From: CAZYPH01 sp964649095
GTDB lineage: Bacteria > Bdellovibrionota > UBA1018 > UBA923
Length of the DNA: 35,115 nucleotides
Assembly (NCBI GenBank): GCA_964649095.1
Contig: CAZYPH010000011.1
Coordinates: forward strand, 1 to 35,115
Reading direction: 5' to 3'
Positions 1 to 8,042 of this stretch are shown piece by piece. Within the stretch, counting starts at the first letter, position 1, and each line of letters starts with the position of its first letter. The position numbers were made by a program, and so were the translations under genes. The notes below the pieces were generated by a model, which made no database searches, had not been told where the DNA came from, and was given only the letters and a program-made list of their open reading frames with translations.

Positions 1-1
1 C

Positions 2-1117
2 TTCGCAATGCTCTATTGGATGGTGCCAAAGCTTTGGAAAACCAAACTCTACAGTGAGAGTTTAGCGAACGTACATTTTTGGATCGGCTTCTTCGGCACC
101 GTCTTCTACATGGTGTCGATGTGGGTCGCCGGTATCACCCAGGGTATGATGTGGCGCGCGATCGATGGTGCGGGTCGGTTGGTGTATCCTGATTTTGTAG
201 AGACGGTTACCAAGATTGTGCCCCTCTACTACGTACGTACATTGGGTGGTTTGTTGTACCTAGTTGGTTTCATCGTGTTGATTTACAATTTGTACAAAAC
301 CATTGCGTCAGCGCCAGCCAATGCGTGTGAGCCTGAAATCGTTAAAGCTCCGCGTCTACAGCCGCTCGAGTTTATCGACAAAACTACGGGGCAACCAAAA
401 AACGTAGACGTGTTGTTGAAAACACCGGTGCATCGTTTGTTAGAATCGTTGCCAGCGGTATTCACTGTGTTGACGTTGTTAGCGGTTTTGGTGGGTACGT
501 TGGTCGAGATCGTACCAACGTTTTTCTCGAGTGATTTTGCTCCAGCGAATCCAAAGTTAAAACCCTACACCGGGTTGCAGCTGCATGGTCGCGATATTTA
601 TGTGCGAGAGGGGTGTTATACCTGCCATTCGCAAATGATTCGCCCGATGATTTCGGAAACGAAACGTTATGGTGCGTATTCACGTGCTGAAGAGTCTATT
701 TATGACCGTCCGTTTCAGTGGGGGTCAAAACGCACAGGGCCTGATTTAGCGCGTGTGGGAGGTAAGTATCCTGATTCGTGGCACTTGCGTCACATGTTAG
801 ATCCACGTGCCGTAGTGCCGGGCTCTATTATGCCGGCTTATCCTTGGTTGCTAAAAGACGATATCGACTTTGTCATCATTCCAAAGAAGCTAGCGGTAAT
901 GAAAACACTCAAAGTGCCGTATGATCAAGTCGATGTCGATATGGCTGAAGAGAGCGCACGTAAAGAGGCTTCTGAAATCGCCGCGCAGTTAGATGAGAAT
1001 AAAGTAATTAAAAATCTCGAGAAAAAAGAGATTATTGCTCTGATTGCTTATCTGCAACGCCTGGGAAGTGATTTTAATTCAGGCCATTTCGTGGTGCACG
1101 ACGGAGTGAATATATAA
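2..1117 (+). CDS. ccoNO: cbb3 cytochrome oxidase, fused CcoN-CcoO (5' partial)
   Basis: This is the terminal part of a cbb3 oxidase polypeptide in which subunit I (CcoN) and the mono-haem subunit II (CcoO) are one protein. The reading frame is open from base 2, so the start lies upstream of the window. Numbering from the Met at base 8, residues 1-100 match the last two CcoN helices (HFW, MWVAG, QGMMW). A linker and one CcoO anchor helix (about 145-165) follow. A c-type haem site CYTCH lies at 203-207, and IMPAYPW supplies the probable axial Met. There is no stop between the two parts, so they are fused, as is known in some Bdellovibrio-type and other lineages. The complex reduces O2 and pumps protons at the inner membrane. 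The stop overlaps the ccoQ start (TAATG), so this is the first gene of the cco operon in the window. Confidence 0.93.
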   Translation, partial: FAMLYWMVPKLWKTKLYSESLANVHFWIGFFGTVFYMVSMWVAGITQGMMWRAIDGAGRLVYPDFVETVTKIVPLYYVRTLGGLLYLVGFIVLIYNLYKTIASAPANACEPEIVKAPRLQPLEFIDKTTGQPKNVDVLLKTPVHRLLESLPAVFTVLTLLAVLVGTLVEIVPTFFSSDFAPANPKLKPYTGLQLHGRDIYVREGCYTCHSQMIRPMISETKRYGAYSRAEESIYDRPFQWGSKRTGPDLARVGGKYPDSWHLRHMLDPRAVVPGSIMPAYPWLLKDDIDFVIIPKKLAVMKTLKVPYDQVDVDMAEESARKEASEIAAQLDENKVIKNLEKKEIIALIAYLQRLGSDFNSGHFVVHDGVNI

Positions 1118-1296
1118 TGATCGCGCGGACTCTCACACAGTTTGTTTTGAATAATCAACTCGGCGTGTGGTCCATTTTTGTTCTTCTACTTTTTTTTGTG
1201 ACCTTTGTAGGCATTGTTTTGTGGGCCGTTAAATTCGAGCGCCCTCAAGACATTGCCTACAAAAGGCAATTACCATTTTTTGATAGTGCAGAGTGA
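1117..1296 (+). CDS. ccoQ: cbb3 oxidase small subunit CcoQ/FixQ
   Basis: A 59-residue protein starts with the ATG that overlaps the ccoNO stop codon. It has one hydrophobic helix (about residues 16-38) followed by a polar tail ending RQLPFFDSAE. The helix plus LPF-D tail is the usual signature of CcoQ/FixQ, the small single-helix subunit that stabilises the cbb3 complex. Its position between ccoO and ccoP is canonical. The overlapping start implies translational coupling. The 14-base gap to ccoP contains that gene's ribosome binding site. Confidence 0.88.
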   Translation: MIARTLTQFVLNNQLGVWSIFVLLLFFVTFVGIVLWAVKFERPQDIAYKRQLPFFDSAE

Positions 1297-1309
1297 CGAG
1301 GAAAAATTG

Positions 1310-1885
1310 ATGAGCACCAATACTGAAAACGACCCAAATAAATCCGACAACCATCATGATGGTATTGTCGAACTCGACAACAAGCCGCCGCATTGGTTTA
1401 TGCTGTTCTTTTATGCGACGATCGCAATTGGCGTTATATACTTTATTCACTATACGATGGGTTCGGGTGAATCGATCATGACCGAATACCAGCGTGATCA
1501 TCGAGCCAATGAAATCGCCGTGTTTGAAGAAGCCAAACGTGCAGCGAATCGTGAATTAACGGAAGAAGACTTACAGAAAATCGCTTCCGACAATAAAGCC
1601 ATTGAGCTAGGCAAGGTACAGTATCAGGCTAAGTGCGCCGCCTGTCATGGTGGTGTGGGTGAGGGTAGTATTGGGCCCAATCTAACCGATAAATACTGGA
1701 TCCATGGCGGAAAACTTACCCAAGTATTGGGGGTGATTCGTAAGGGTGTGTTAGAGAAGGGCATGCCTGCTTGGGGTGGCGTTTTATCGGCCGACGAAAG
1801 TACCGCGTTGGTAGCCTATATTCACAGCCTATCGGGTAGTAACCCACCCAATGCAAAAGCTCCGCAAGGGGAATTGGTTCCTTGA
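1310..1885 (+). CDS. ccoP: cbb3 oxidase subunit III CcoP, mono-haem form
   Basis: CcoP delivers electrons from soluble cytochromes to the oxidase core. The chosen ATG at 1310 has GAGGA a few bases upstream; a longer frame opening at 1214 would overlap ccoQ and has no support. The 191-residue product has a cytoplasmic N-terminus with the EXDN-type start (GIVELDNKPPHWF), one membrane helix (about 29-48), a long helical linker, and a single cytochrome c domain with CAACH at 109-113 and GMPAW (Met152) as the probable axial ligand. Typical proteobacterial CcoP has about 300 residues and two CxxCH sites; only one is present here. The stop codon is embedded in the TTG start of ccoG. Confidence 0.92.
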   Translation: MSTNTENDPNKSDNHHDGIVELDNKPPHWFMLFFYATIAIGVIYFIHYTMGSGESIMTEYQRDHRANEIAVFEEAKRAANRELTEEDLQKIASDNKAIELGKVQYQAKCAACHGGVGEGSIGPNLTDKYWIHGGKLTQVLGVIRKGVLEKGMPAWGGVLSADESTALVAYIHSLSGSNPPNAKAPQGELVP

Positions 1886-3225
1886 ATCCACGTTTGCGCC
1901 TAATATCGAGCGGGTTTTATCATAACCGTCGTTTGGTATTAGGCGTGTTTCTAATTGTATTATTTCTGACATTGCCTTGGGTGACTATTCGAGGCAATCC
2001 AGCGGTATTAATTGATTTATTACATGGCCGTATAGCGCTATTTGGTTTGGCTTTTTGGGCACACGATGTGCCGCTGCTTTTTTTAGTTCTCGCTAGTCTT
2101 ATTACGGCGATTACTCTGGTGACGAGTATCTGGGGGCGTGTGTGGTGCGGGTGGGCGTGTCCGCAGACGGTCTTTCTCAACGTGGTTTTTCGACGCATTG
2201 AAAGTTCCATATTTAAAATTGGCCTTCCTGATTGGTTGCGATTGGCTTTGCAGTGGTCTTGTTTTGTTCTGATTGCGTTACTGCTTAGTCACAGTTTTTT
2301 AGCGTATTTTGTAGGGGCCGAGCGGCTGTGGCTTTTTTTGCAAAGGTCACCGTTAGAACAATGGCCGCTATTTTTAGCGATGTGTTTTTTCACCGGCCTA
2401 ATTCTTTTTGACTTTGGTTGGTTTCGCGAACGTTTTTGTACTGTGGTTTGCCCATATGGGCGCTTTCAATCGGTTTTAACGGACGAACGTTCCCTAGTTG
2501 TTAGTTACGATCAGAATCGCGGAGAACCGCGTGGCGCAAAACGGACGTCGCTCGCTGGTGGTTCTGTAGCGCCGAGTGTTATGGGCGATTGTGTGGATTG
2601 CAAGTGGTGTGTCAATGTCTGTCCCACAGGTATTGATATTCGTAATGGTTTGCAAATGGAGTGTGTGGCGTGCACGGCATGTATGGACGCTTGCGACGCC
2701 GTAATGCTGAAATTAAATCGTCCACAAAAACTCATTCGTTACGCTCGAGCTGAGACGGTACCAGTATTTAAAAATATTCGATTTCGTATATATACTATTT
2801 TGTTGATGGTTTTTTCTCTCGCGCTTGCATTTGTTTTGCATTCACGTAAGCCGATAAATGCAATGGTGGTTCGAGCGGTGGGCAATCCGTATGAAGTTAT
2901 TAAACGAGACGCTGATAAAGCGGAGCCCCGTGTCGTTAATCGTTTTCGTATCGATCTTAGCAATCAAACGTTTCAAGACCTCTCAGCTCGATTCGAATTA
3001 AGTGAGGCCGATCGTCGCGATGTGCGTTTAGTATTTCCTGACTTACCAACTATCAACTCTCAAAAAGCCATCCGTTCTGGCGAGAGTGTGCAGATGCCAT
3101 TTTTTGTCGAATTTTCACCGTCTCGTTTAGATTTTGGTCGAGGCGTGTTGGCGATAAATATTGTTTCACCTAGTCTTCAGCAATCGATAACCATTGAGGT
3201 GCCACTTGTTGGGCCACTTCGATAA
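1882..3225 (+). CDS. ccoG: cbb3 oxidase accessory ferredoxin-like protein CcoG/RdxA/FixG
   Basis: CcoG is a membrane protein with two [4Fe-4S] clusters, linked in the literature to copper reduction during cbb3 assembly. The 447-residue product has about five membrane helices (roughly 18-35, 60-80, 122-145, 160-178, 300-318) and the family motif CGWACPQTVF (89-98). A CPYGRFQ site is at 190-196. Two four-Cys clusters lie at C237/C240/C243/C247 and C261/C264/C267/C271. The last 120 residues form the FixG C-terminal Ig-like domain. The start is a TTG overlapping the ccoP stop (TTGA), preceded by AAGGGG about ten bases upstream. No ccoH, ccoI or ccoS follows directly, which is unusual for a complete cco locus. 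Confidence 0.92.
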   Translation: MNPRLRLISSGFYHNRRLVLGVFLIVLFLTLPWVTIRGNPAVLIDLLHGRIALFGLAFWAHDVPLLFLVLASLITAITLVTSIWGRVWCGWACPQTVFLNVVFRRIESSIFKIGLPDWLRLALQWSCFVLIALLLSHSFLAYFVGAERLWLFLQRSPLEQWPLFLAMCFFTGLILFDFGWFRERFCTVVCPYGRFQSVLTDERSLVVSYDQNRGEPRGAKRTSLAGGSVAPSVMGDCVDCKWCVNVCPTGIDIRNGLQMECVACTACMDACDAVMLKLNRPQKLIRYARAETVPVFKNIRFRIYTILLMVFSLALAFVLHSRKPINAMVVRAVGNPYEVIKRDADKAEPRVVNRFRIDLSNQTFQDLSARFELSEADRRDVRLVFPDLPTINSQKAIRSGESVQMPFFVEFSPSRLDFGRGVLAINIVSPSLQQSITIEVPLVGPLR

Positions 3226-3991
3226 CCTGTTTTCACGTTTGGTTCCAATTACGGTTTTATTGGCTAGTCTGTCGGGTAGTTTACACTGTGTGGCGATGTG
3301 CGGCGGGCTTATTGCTGCTACAACGTCGGGTGATCGGTCGCGCTGGCGTTGGGTACAGTACCAATGCGGTCGTTTAACCGGGTATTTAGTCTTAGGCGGC
3401 GTCGCAGGTTTTTTGGGAAAATACCTGTTGCTGTCAGAGCGTGCGAGTGGCGTTCTGAAGAATAATATCGCCATTTTTTCGGGGCTTTTAATGGCCTTCT
3501 ATTTTGTTATGGTCGGTGTGTTTGTTTTTCGACAACGCCCACTACACGGCCATGGGCTATGGCTTGGGCTCTGGCGAGTTACAGGTTGGTCGTTTTTTCA
3601 GAAGACGAACCGCAAAATAGATCGTTTTGTGCAGAGGTTGTACGAGCGCGGCAAAGACCAGGTTTTTTTCTTAGGTATGCTTTCGGGCATTCTGCCGTGT
3701 GGTTGGTTGCACACGTTTGTAGTGGGAGCGCTAGCTACCGGTGGCGCTTTGGCTGGAATGTCTTATTTGTTTCTATTTTGGTTGGGTACTCTGCCAGCGT
3801 TAGCTGGCGTGGGGATTCTGTCGCAGTGGGTGCGAAAAAAGTGGAGCCGACCCGCAGCCATTGTGGCCGGAGTGCTTTTAATAATTCTAGGTTTCGCTAC
3901 GTTGGCATTTAAAGTCTGGCCCCTATTGATTATTGGCAACGGCCGGGCCCAGTCCTCACACTCTCTGAATTCAGGCGGGCATTGCCACTAG
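3209..3991 (+). CDS. TauE/SafE-like (DsbD_2 type) membrane protein, cbb3 locus accessory
   Basis: This is a polytopic inner-membrane protein with about six helices. The first helix carries SGSLHCVAMCGG, and a later helix pair carries GILPCGWLHTFVVGAL and FWLGTLPAL. These are hallmarks of the cytochrome-biogenesis/sulfite-exporter-like family (PF13386) found beside ccoG or ccoI, often linked to copper supply or thiol chemistry. The frame is open from TTG at 3194, overlapping ccoG. I prefer TTG 3209 because GAGGTG (3196-3201) sits seven bases before it; this start is uncertain. The C-terminus ends SGGHCH, a short His/Cys tail that could bind metal. It lies where ccoH/ccoI/ccoS would be expected. 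The exact substrate is not known. Confidence 0.78.
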   Translation: MGHFDNLFSRLVPITVLLASLSGSLHCVAMCGGLIAATTSGDRSRWRWVQYQCGRLTGYLVLGGVAGFLGKYLLLSERASGVLKNNIAIFSGLLMAFYFVMVGVFVFRQRPLHGHGLWLGLWRVTGWSFFQKTNRKIDRFVQRLYERGKDQVFFLGMLSGILPCGWLHTFVVGALATGGALAGMSYLFLFWLGTLPALAGVGILSQWVRKKWSRPAAIVAGVLLIILGFATLAFKVWPLLIIGNGRAQSSHSLNSGGHCH

Positions 3992-4016
3992 TAGGTACCC
4001 GCGCTAGTTTTTTGGC

Positions 4017-5195
4017 ATGGCAGATAATCCCAATGCGTTAAAACATATTTTCTCTCGAGATCTTTTACAGCGTATGGCCACGGGGTTGGCACAGTGTGAG
4101 AAATCTTTTTCACAACAAAAATTTCTTACGGCAACGGCAGGTATTGGCGATCTTGAGATGAAGCAACGGGTGCGTTTAATTGCAAGTGTCTTACGCGAGT
4201 TATTGCCCCCAAACTATGAACGCGCGCTTGAAATTATCTTGGCGGCTTCTAATGTTTCTGGGGTTAATACACTCAGTGGTTTTGAGTTGTGGCCGTACTC
4301 AGAATTCATTCAGATTTTTGGCAGCCAAAATTTAGCTAAGTTTAATAATATTAATAAAACACTATATAAAAGTTTAGATGCCATGCGCATTTTAACTCCA
4401 AAGTTTTCGTCGGAGTTTGCTATTAGGCCTTACCTCAAGCAGTGGCCTACTGAGGTGTATGGTTTTTTAAAAGACTGCGCGCTCTCGTCTAATATTCATG
4501 AGCGCCGCTGGGCGTCGGAGGGGAGCCGTCCGCGACTACCATGGGGCGAAAAATTGCAGGCAGCCGTTAAAGACCCAGCTTTGGGTTTTGAAATAATACG
4601 TCTATTAGCAAACGATAACGAACTCTATGTCCGTAAGAGTGTTGCTAACCACATCAATGATGTCACGAAAGACCATCCAAGGCAGGCTCTGAAATTTTTG
4701 TCGGAACTGAAAAAGAATACGGATGCCACACGCCTGGAATGGATTACGCGGCACGCACTGCGTACACTCATTAAAAAAGGCAACCCGGAAGCGTTAGCAT
4801 TGGTTGGTGTCGACGTTGATCTTGATGTGGTTGTGCACGAGTTTAAGATTGAAAACTCTACCGTCGTCATCGGACATAGTTTGGAGATGAGCATGGAGTT
4901 GGAGTGTAAGTCGCACCGTCACAAAGTAGCTCCAAAAATTATTGTCGATTATATTGTGCATTACAATAAAGCGCATGGACAGACCTCGCCCAAGGTCTTC
5001 AAAGGCACGGTCTGGAGGGCTACCCCGAAAACGCGATTTTCCATGCAAAAGAAACACAGCTTTAGACCTGTTACGACACGTCGGCTTTATCCCGGAAAAC
5101 ACCGCATTGAACTTTTGGTGAATGGAAAACCAGTCGCCGCACGTTCGTTTGTGTTATTGGCCGGCCCCCATGCAGACGTTAATCTTGCACGCTGA
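4017..5195 (+). CDS. alkC: AlkC-type DNA glycosylase (DNA alkylation repair, HEAT + Ig-like)
   Basis: The 392-residue protein matches the non-base-flipping AlkC/AlkD repair glycosylases, which excise cationic methylated bases such as 3-methyladenine and 3-methylcytosine. Residues 1-265 are HEAT-like helical repeats. They include FELWPYSEF near 90 and the very characteristic HERRWASEGSRPRLPW (161-176). Further repeats (AVKDPALGFEII, VRKSVANHINDV, WITRHALR) complete the DNA-binding cradle. Residues 268-385 are beta-rich and look like the Ig-like domain that separates AlkC from AlkD. It lies 25 bases after the cco cluster, in the same direction, and ends 17 bases before the convergent glycosyltransferase gene. 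No membership of an adaptive-response operon is visible. Confidence 0.85.
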   Translation: MADNPNALKHIFSRDLLQRMATGLAQCEKSFSQQKFLTATAGIGDLEMKQRVRLIASVLRELLPPNYERALEIILAASNVSGVNTLSGFELWPYSEFIQIFGSQNLAKFNNINKTLYKSLDAMRILTPKFSSEFAIRPYLKQWPTEVYGFLKDCALSSNIHERRWASEGSRPRLPWGEKLQAAVKDPALGFEIIRLLANDNELYVRKSVANHINDVTKDHPRQALKFLSELKKNTDATRLEWITRHALRTLIKKGNPEALALVGVDVDLDVVVHEFKIENSTVVIGHSLEMSMELECKSHRHKVAPKIIVDYIVHYNKAHGQTSPKVFKGTVWRATPKTRFSMQKKHSFRPVTTRRLYPGKHRIELLVNGKPVAARSFVLLAGPHADVNLAR

Positions 5196-5212
5196 TTTTT
5201 TTTCATTCGCCT

Positions 5213-6418
5213 TTACCTAGAAGGTATAACGCGGGTGCTTTTATGCGACAGCTCTGCCAGAAATACTGGGATTTGATCAGCAGTTTCTCCGTTTTCCACA
5301 ATAGAAGAATCGAACAGTGCTTGTATACAGAGGTTCTTTCCTTGGCACGGCGGAACCTCTGCAACATGAACACACGGTGAACAACTAATTTTTTTGTAGT
5401 GTACTTCTTCTACGATATTAAAGTTTTTTAAACGGGTTTCAGGTGCAGTCGGTCCCCAAAAACTCAAACAGTAAACTCCGAACAGTCTTGCGAAATGCAA
5501 GAGTGCCGAATCAACTCCCCAAAATTGGTCTGCACATGCGAGATGTTCAAGAGATTTTAGAAGGGGAAGTTTTCCGCAAAGATTGTTAATTTTAAGTTCA
5601 GGCCAAATCCTAATAAGATTCTTGTCAATTTCATCCGCGATTGCAAAATCATCGGCCCCTCCCAACAACTCAATACGAGCTTTTGCAAATTCAGGATTTT
5701 GGGTGAGACGCTCTTTAAATGTTTCAACCCATTGTGCAGCACTCAAGATGCGTTCTCGCGCAAAACTCGAACATCCTGGGCCTATTGCTATCGTCTTTGT
5801 TCGATTCGAAGTTTGAACTTTTTTATAAATCTGTCTCTGACAATCAGCAAAGTTCGCTGGCTTTGCACCAAGGAGACCTGCCACCCGTTCGTAAAAAAGA
5901 TGCACCGGAGCATTCCGATTAAAATAGATGAGATGCGTATGCAGATGCTTGCGCCACACTGCACTCTCTAGATAAAATCCGATTCGATTTCTCGCGCAAG
6001 TTAGAACCGAAAATACAGTCGTCAACCGACTATACACTTCGAAATCAATAAAACAATCCACACGAAAAACACTCACACAGGCAACAATTGAAGAACGAGC
6101 AAGTGAAAGGAGCGAGCTTTGATCGATCACTAACACACGATCAAAAACACTGAGAGCTCGACCAAAATCAGCAATACCTTTCGTAGTGACTAGAGTCATT
6201 TTTAGATCTGGATACTTGTTTCGAATGCCGAGTAGAGCAGGCAATGCAATGACCAAGCTCCCGCCGCCCAGCATCTTGATAAAACAAATCTCGCGACGAG
6301 GTGTAAGCTGATGGTCACGTTTTAAAAGGAATCCCAAAAAAACAACCAAGGGTTTTAGGCATACGATTAAAATACCACCTAATACCCAGTCTATTCTTTT
6401 TTGGAGCTCTAGTTTCAT
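5213..6418 (-). CDS. glycosyltransferase family 9 (heptosyltransferase-like)
   Basis: The 401-residue protein resembles the ADP-heptose:LPS heptosyltransferases. It has an N-terminal hydrophobic segment (about residues 10-33) that may anchor it to the inner membrane. The first Rossmann motif follows: ICFIKMLGGGSLVIALPALL. The C-terminal domain carries IAIGPGCSSFARERILSAAQW, IELLGGADDFAIADEI, a short NNLCGKLPLLKSLEHL stretch and GVDSALLHFARLFG. These are the usual family 9 nucleotide-sugar binding elements. A Cys-rich tail (SCSPCVHVAEVPPC) is common in this subfamily. It probably adds a sugar to LPS core or another surface glycan; the donor cannot be told. It stands alone, convergent with alkC and without other LPS genes next to it. 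Confidence 0.8.
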   Translation of the reverse strand: MKLELQKRIDWVLGGILIVCLKPLVVFLGFLLKRDHQLTPRREICFIKMLGGGSLVIALPALLGIRNKYPDLKMTLVTTKGIADFGRALSVFDRVLVIDQSSLLSLARSSIVACVSVFRVDCFIDFEVYSRLTTVFSVLTCARNRIGFYLESAVWRKHLHTHLIYFNRNAPVHLFYERVAGLLGAKPANFADCQRQIYKKVQTSNRTKTIAIGPGCSSFARERILSAAQWVETFKERLTQNPEFAKARIELLGGADDFAIADEIDKNLIRIWPELKINNLCGKLPLLKSLEHLACADQFWGVDSALLHFARLFGVYCLSFWGPTAPETRLKNFNIVEEVHYKKISCSPCVHVAEVPPCQGKNLCIQALFDSSIVENGETADQIPVFLAELSHKSTRVIPSR

Positions 6419-6496
6419 ATTAAAATCAGTATTTTAAATACCCTGCTTTATCAATGTGAAACAGGCGTCGAGCTCTGCCTATGTCAGGGCAAACGC

Positions 6497-6631
6497 ATGT
6501 CGGCCGAGGCAGGATCAGTGGTGTTGCGAGGTCGGTTGTTAGTTTATCATTACTACGTTGTGGATGACTACGTTGTGGATGACTACGTTGTGGATGATTT
6601 CACGGCCCTGCTTGAGGGTGAAAGTAGTTAA
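6497..6631 (+). CDS. doubtful 44-aa ORF containing YVVDD repeats
   Basis: An ATG at 6497 opens a frame that runs through the three 15-bp repeats and ends at TAA 6629-6631. It would encode a very acidic peptide with the core YYVVDDYVVDDYVVDD and a short tail FTALLEGESS. The frame also stays open well upstream of the ATG. I see no clear ribosome binding site, no homologue comes to mind, and it could be a non-coding or remnant sequence. It is listed only because the repeat unit is in phase with the frame. Confidence 0.2.
   Translation: MSAEAGSVVLRGRLLVYHYYVVDDYVVDDYVVDDFTALLEGESS
6552..6596 (+). repeat. three perfect tandem copies of a 15-bp unit
   Basis: The unit ACTACGTTGTGGATG occurs three times head to tail with no mismatch (6552-6566, 6567-6581, 6582-6596). 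The unit length is a multiple of three, so any frame read through it repeats every five residues; one frame gives repeated YVVDD. Exact identity suggests recent slippage, so copy number may vary between strains. Confidence 0.95.
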
Positions 6632-6751
6632 GTGGCAAGTTGGCGAAGTATCACATTGTTGCATGACGCAATGTTCTATCGATTGTCTATCGCTTGATAG
6701 AAACACCACACCTATTGACGAGATTTACTGATCGCAAGCACTGTAAGTCGT

Positions 6752-8029
6752 ATGCAATCACTACTGGGTCTTGGGGTATTTATTTTTGTTGGTTATTTAT
6801 TGAGCTCCAATCGCAAAAAAATTCTGTGGCGATTAGTAGCCGTGTGTCTGGTGATTCAGTTCGGATTTGCGCTAGCTGTTTTAAGGCTCCCCGTTGTTGC
6901 ACATGTGTTCGAAGCGGCCTCTTCGTTTTTTGTGCATGTGTTAGATTATTCGTCGCAAGGGGCGCAGTTTCTTTTTGGTAATCTAATGGATGCCAAGACG
7001 TACGGTTTTATTTTTGCTTTTAACGTTTTGCCGACAATCGTTTTTTTCTCAGCATTGACGTCGCTTTTATATCATTTGGGCGTGTTGCAACTAATCGTGA
7101 ATGGTTTTGCGTGGGTCTTTACAAAAACATTACGTGTTTCTGGTGCCGAAAGTCTGTCGATGGCGGGCAATATTTTTTTGGGTCAAACGGAGGCTCCACT
7201 TCTCATCAAGCCCTATCTAGCACGCATGACGCGTTCTGAAGTGTTTTGTGTCATGGTTGGCGGTATGGCCAATATTGCTGGCGGTGTGTTGGCTGCTTAT
7301 GTCGGATTTTTGGGTGGAGACGATCCAGTGCAGCGTCAATTATTTGCCACCCACTTATTGTGTGCTTCGATCATTTCAGCTCCCGCGGCGATTTTAATTT
7401 CAAAGCTTATGGAGCCAGAACCGCATTTAGAAAAAATTGACCAGAGCCTGGTTCCCTTGGTGCGTGACAAAGAGCAACATCTTTTGGAAGCCATCAGCAG
7501 TGGTACCACCGATGGAGTCTCTATGGCCATTAACGTCGCCGCTATGTTGTTAGTCTTTACGGCTCTTGTTGCGATGGTGAATGCTATTTTGGGTAGTATC
7601 GGATCCGTCACTGGCTTTAACGCGTGGCTCAGTCTGGCTACGAACCATGCCGTCGATAAATTATCATTACAGTATATATTAGGATTTCTATTTTCTCCGG
7701 TTGCTTGGCTCACCGGTGTTGACTCACGCGACCTTCAGCCGGTTGCGAGGTTGCTTGGTGAAAAAACTATCCTCAATGAGTTTTATGCGTATGCCGATTT
7801 AAGTAAAATGCGTGCCGCCGGCGCATTTGTGAGTGAGCGTTCTGTTATTATTGTAACCTATGCCTTGTGTGGTTTTGCTAATATTGCATCTATTGGTATT
7901 CAGTTAGGTGGCATTGGTATTATGGCACCCAATCACAAACCGCTTTTGGCTCGACTGGGTGTGCGTGCCCTAATTGGTGGAACACTTGCGACCTTGATGA
8001 CCGCTTGTGTTGTGGCGTTGTTGGTTTAG
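6752..8029 (+). CDS. nupC: concentrative nucleoside transporter, NupC family
   Basis: The product is a 425-residue inner-membrane nucleoside:cation symporter (CNT family) that brings in nucleosides for salvage. About eight to ten helices are visible. Family motifs are GNIFLGQTEAPLLIKPYL (substrate/cation site with QTEAPL), VMVGGMANIAGGVLAAYVG, the SAPAAILISKLMEPE segment, GEKTILNEFYAYADL (NEF-AY) and the C-terminal CGFANIASIGIQLGGIG. The length is close to the normal 400-430. The gene starts with ATG after a long gap and seems monocistronic. Its end faces the TauE/SafE gene with one base between stops, and a strong hairpin spans the junction. For a predatory or host-associated lifestyle, nucleoside uptake would fit, but that is inference. 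Confidence 0.9.
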   Translation: MQSLLGLGVFIFVGYLLSSNRKKILWRLVAVCLVIQFGFALAVLRLPVVAHVFEAASSFFVHVLDYSSQGAQFLFGNLMDAKTYGFIFAFNVLPTIVFFSALTSLLYHLGVLQLIVNGFAWVFTKTLRVSGAESLSMAGNIFLGQTEAPLLIKPYLARMTRSEVFCVMVGGMANIAGGVLAAYVGFLGGDDPVQRQLFATHLLCASIISAPAAILISKLMEPEPHLEKIDQSLVPLVRDKEQHLLEAISSGTTDGVSMAINVAAMLLVFTALVAMVNAILGSIGSVTGFNAWLSLATNHAVDKLSLQYILGFLFSPVAWLTGVDSRDLQPVARLLGEKTILNEFYAYADLSKMRAAGAFVSERSVIIVTYALCGFANIASIGIQLGGIGIMAPNHKPLLARLGVRALIGGTLATLMTACVVALLV

Positions 8030-8042
8030 TTCAAACCAACAA
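8018..8042. terminator. bidirectional hairpin between convergent nupC and tauE-like genes
   Basis: A perfect 10-bp inverted repeat (TTGTTGGTTT / AAACCAACAA, loop AGTTC) covers both stop codons of the converging genes. A run of T or A beside it is short, so it is not a textbook intrinsic terminator. Its location and perfect symmetry suggest a shared terminator or 3'-end stabiliser for both transcripts. Confidence 0.6.

Larger units (their letters stand above)
6419..6751. other. intergenic gap with a triple 15-bp repeat
   Basis: This 333-base gap separates the diverging family 9 glycosyltransferase and nucleoside transporter genes, so it should hold both promoters. No convincing long gene is present. 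It contains the three-copy direct repeat at 6552-6596 and a short inverted repeat (TCTATC-GCTT-GATAGA, 6686-6701) about 50 bases before nupC. A 44-codon frame (6497-6631) runs through the repeats. I could not identify promoter boxes with confidence. Confidence 0.6.

Noticed and set aside
1214..1309. Longer ccoP start at 1214
   Set aside because: It overlaps ccoQ and adds a sequence unlike CcoP; ATG 1310 has GAGGA and the normal N-terminus.
6694..6981. 95-codon frame overlapping the nupC start
   Set aside because: Out of frame with the intact NupC protein, Cys-rich and lacking any family feature.
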